DNA of 5,762 nucleotides from Spirochaetales bacterium UBA4629. Lineage in GTDB: Bacteria; Spirochaetota; Spirochaetia; Sphaerochaetales; Sphaerochaetaceae. The first letter of the stretch is position 1. The number at the start of each line of letters is the position of its first letter. Of this stretch, positions 4,332 through 5,762 are shown piece after piece. The translations under genes and the position numbers were made by a program. The stretch is taken from contig DHMZ01000081.1 in NCBI GenBank assembly GCA_002406055.1, forward strand, positions 1-5,762, written 5' to 3'. The notes below the pieces were generated by a model, which worked only from the letters and a program-made list of their open reading frames with translations, did no database searches and was not told the DNA's origin.

Positions 4332-4415
4332 TACCCAAGATGAGACTCGAACTCACACACCGTTGCCGGAACTAGGACCTGAACCTAGCGCGTCTACCAA
4401 TTCCGCCACCTGGGC
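4332..4415 (-). tRNA. tRNA-Leu (anticodon CAG)
   Basis: An 84-nt class II tRNA. The acceptor arm is GCCCAGG with CTTGGGT, then discriminator A. The D-arm contains GGTAGAC. The anticodon stem CTAGG/CCTAG encloses TTCAGGT (anticodon CAG). The long variable arm has CCG-GCAA-CGG, and the T-arm loop is TTCGAGT. CCA is not encoded. All arms pair, so the gene is intact although its 3' end borders the integrated element. It reads CUG codons. Confidence 0.95.
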
Positions 4416-4427
4416 AATGACGGAAAA

Positions 4428-4457
4428 ATGTTAGACGATATTCCCCTTTCGGGTCAA
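4428..4457 (-). promoter_or_regulatory. Promoter of tRNA-Leu
   Basis: On the minus strand TTGACC (4457-4452) and TAACAT (4433-4428) are 18 bp apart. The start near 4421 would leave a 5'-leader of only about six nucleotides before the tRNA. Confidence 0.55.
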
Positions 4458-4462
4458 GGTCG

Positions 4463-4491
4463 TTGCGCATAAGGAATAAACACTATAAAAT
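4463..4491 (+). promoter_or_regulatory. Possible promoter of the phosphoesterase operon
   Basis: TTGCGC (4463-4468) and TAAAAT (4486-4491) are 17 bp apart. The predicted start (about 4498-4499) falls on the ATG of the downstream gene, implying a leaderless message. The -35 match is weak. Confidence 0.35.
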
Positions 4492-4498
4492 TCTTACT

Positions 4499-5308
4499 AT
4501 GATTAATATTCTATTTCTTGGAGAAATAGTCGGAAGATGTGGAATCGCATGTCTTAAAAATGGACTATTAGAAGTTAAGAGAAAATATGATGTTGACTAC
4601 ACCGTAATTAATGGTGAGGGAATGACAAATGGCTTTGGACTAGGAAAAGCACACGCTGTTCAATTAGGAAAGCTTGGTGTAGACCTAATTTGTGGTGGAG
4701 AAAAACTCTTCTATAAACCAGATATGGTCGAATTTATGAGTCACTGTTCTTTTATCCTTAGACCACTTAATTACCCTCCTCTAACTCCAGGAAAAGCTGT
4801 AAAGAATATAACGGTAAAAGACACACCTCTTTTAATCATAAATCTTCAAGGAAACTCATCAATGAAGCAAGCTATACAAAATTCTTTTGTATCTATTGAT
4901 AGTTTCTTAAAAAAAGTTGAAGGAAATCCTGCTATTCTTCTTTTCTACCATGCAGCAACAACTGCAGAAAAGGCAACAATGTTTCACTTTCTAGATGGAA
5001 AGGTAAGCTCTGTAATCTGTACGCATACTAAGGTACTAACATCAGATGATACCGTTAGCGATAAAGGCACAGCCTTCATTTCAGATAATGGCCGAGTTGG
5101 TTCTTTCATGAGTGTAGGAGGTTTCTCTCCAGAGCAAGAAATCAGTAAGTATCGCTTTCAAATTCCACTTAGGAGCAAGGAAGCTTGGGAGGATGGAAGG
5201 ATTCAAGGTGTTGTCGTATCGATAGACGAAGAGACCAAAAAAGCTACTAAAATAACAGTTATTGATGAAAAATGTGCAGTAATAAAACCTGAAGAGAGAG
5301 ATGAATGA
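4499..5308 (+). CDS. TIGR00282/YmdB-family metallophosphoesterase-like protein
   Basis: A 269-residue cytoplasmic protein of the YmdB-like calcineurin-fold family; characterised members hydrolyse 2',3'-cyclic nucleotides. Recognisable blocks are 'ILFLGEIVGRCG' (4-15), 'YTVINGEGMTNGFGLG' (34-49), 'LICGGEKLFY' (63-72), 'ILRPLNYPP' (85-93), 'LLIINLQG' (111-118), 'FYHAATTAEKATMF' (149-162), 'VICTHTKVLTSDD' (172-184), 'KGTAFISDNGRVGS' (189-202) and 'QIPLRSKEAW' (222-231). The start at 4499 matches the family's normal first residues; an in-frame TTG at 4463 would add 12 residues without a Shine-Dalgarno site and would overlap the predicted promoter. Several canonical metal ligands are replaced (Asp8 by Glu, the GNH block by GGE, the second His of HTH by Lys), so activity may differ. 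It overlaps the next gene by 4 nt. Family is firm; substrate unknown. Confidence 0.88.
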   Translation: MINILFLGEIVGRCGIACLKNGLLEVKRKYDVDYTVINGEGMTNGFGLGKAHAVQLGKLGVDLICGGEKLFYKPDMVEFMSHCSFILRPLNYPPLTPGKAVKNITVKDTPLLIINLQGNSSMKQAIQNSFVSIDSFLKKVEGNPAILLFYHAATTAEKATMFHFLDGKVSSVICTHTKVLTSDDTVSDKGTAFISDNGRVGSFMSVGGFSPEQEISKYRFQIPLRSKEAWEDGRIQGVVVSIDEETKKATKITVIDEKCAVIKPEERDE

Positions 5309-5700
5309 GAGAAATAGTAACCGTATTAAATATCTCAAATAATGTGGTAAATGTAACTTGCTCAACAAAAGCATGCAAAGGTTGCCATAACGAGCTCTTT
5401 TGTTCAAAGAAAGATAGTTCGTTTTCTGTAAATAATCCAAACAATCTTCCTATAAAAGAAGGAGACATGCTTGAAATAGAAATTCCAGAAAAAAAGGCAG
5501 TATTTACAGTACTAACAACGCTACTCTTTCCTCTTCTTTTTTTTATTCCAGGATACTTTGTGGGAAAACTTATCACAGATAATGAGCCACTTATTGCTCT
5601 TATTGGTTTTCTCTTCATTGCGCTAGGTTTTCTTCTTTCTTCCTTATTTTTTAAGGGAAGAAAAAAGGAGTATTCGCCATATATTGTTAGGAAACTGTAA
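5305..5700 (+). CDS. RseC/SoxR-reducing-system-type membrane protein
   Basis: A 131-residue inner-membrane protein with the RseC/MucC layout. The soluble N-terminal part carries four cysteines (Cys19, Cys24, Cys27, Cys33, in 'TCSTKACKGCHNELFC'), likely a metal or redox cluster. A beta-rich stretch follows with 'IKEGDMLEIEIPEKKA' (50-65). Then come two membrane helices (about 66-90 and 96-117) and a basic cytoplasmic tail 'FKGRKKEY'. In enterobacteria RseC is tied to sigma-E control and to Rsx/Rnf-linked SoxR reduction; here only a redox-linked membrane role can be proposed. It is translationally coupled to the upstream phosphoesterase through an ATGA overlap, with only a purine-rich weak ribosome site, so the two belong to one operon. 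Length and cysteine pattern fit the family. Confidence 0.82.
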   Translation: MREIVTVLNISNNVVNVTCSTKACKGCHNELFCSKKDSSFSVNNPNNLPIKEGDMLEIEIPEKKAVFTVLTTLLFPLLFFIPGYFVGKLITDNEPLIALIGFLFIALGFLLSSLFFKGRKKEYSPYIVRKL

Positions 5701-5762
5701 TCAACAACCCACGGTGCAAGCGCCGGGGTATGAGGAGTGAAAACGACTCATGCCCTTGTTGA
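5701..5762 (+). other. Compact branched inverted-repeat structure after the operon
   Basis: TCAACAA (5701-5707) pairs with TTGTTGA (5756-5762), closing a three-way junction. Inside are CGGTG-CAAG-CGCCG (5712-5725) and GGGTATGAG (5726-5734) with CTCATGCCC (5747-5755). Nearly every base is accounted for. There is no U-run, so it is not a simple terminator, and the right side may continue outside the window. It may be a structured RNA, a repeat-family unit or a riboswitch-like leader of the next gene; I do not recognise the family. Confidence 0.5.

Noticed and set aside
4463..4498. In-frame TTG start for the phosphoesterase
   Set aside because: The family begins directly with the 'ILFLG' strand, which fits the ATG at 4499; the extra 12 residues are unlike the family and overlap a predicted promoter.
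5081..5618. Two overlapping 119-codon minus-strand frames
   Set aside because: They are antisense to two clearly conserved plus-strand genes and match no family.
5701..5762. Integron attC site, suggested by TCAACAA...TTGTTGA ends
   Set aside because: attC sites fold as one long imperfect hairpin with matched inner boxes and RYYYAAC/GTTRRRY ends; this folds as a three-way junction and the outer bases do not match fully.

Overview
The window looks like spirochaete DNA, most likely Treponema or a close relative. This is inferred from the AT-rich composition and two neighbouring chromosomal genes at the right end. One encodes a TIGR00282/YmdB-like metallophosphoesterase with the spirochaete-style signature 'FYHAATTAEK...CTHTKVLT...GGFSPEQEISKYRFQIPLRSKEAW'. 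The other encodes a small RseC/SoxR-reducing-type membrane protein. No rRNA or longer chromosomal context is present to confirm the genus.

Layout, left to right. (1) Positions 1-1279, minus strand: part of a large phage/ICE-type 'polyvalent' protein with an ADP-ribosyltransferase-like domain and a second domain. It runs off the left edge and has no acceptable start codon at its upstream end. (2) 1280-1431: a divergent control region dense in GTTGTA/TACAAC half-sites, with a good minus-strand promoter and a plus-strand promoter for a small Xre repressor (1432-1761). (3) 1799-2457: a type II toxin-antitoxin operon of RelE/HigB-like toxin then HigA-like antitoxin, with a palindromic operator over its promoter. 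(4) 2458-2996: this stretch has no long gene but is full of structure. It holds a 14-bp-stem hairpin built on a 19-nt repeat and a 14-bp palindrome. It also holds what I read as a complete type I toxin-antitoxin locus: a 32-codon membrane peptide on the minus strand with a perfect Shine-Dalgarno site, and a convergent plus-strand antisense RNA of about 110 nt. (5) 2997-4208, minus strand: a tyrosine recombinase. (6) 4332-4415, minus strand: tRNA-Leu(CAG), whose 3' end faces the integrase. (7) 4499-5700, plus strand: the two-gene chromosomal operon, followed by a compact 62-nt branched inverted-repeat structure at the very edge.

Interpretation. Everything left of the tRNA (1-4331) reads as the integrase-proximal end of an integrative element inserted at the 3' end of tRNA-Leu, and everything right of it reads as host core genome. 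The element end carries integrase, two different stabilisation modules (type I and type II toxin-antitoxin) and an Xre switch facing a remnant of phage/ICE cargo. The most novel item is the uncatalogued type I locus at 2661-2967. It has its own promoters, an anti-Shine-Dalgarno switch in the toxin leader, interleaved terminators in both directions and imperfect ~39-bp inverted repeats at the two transcript starts.
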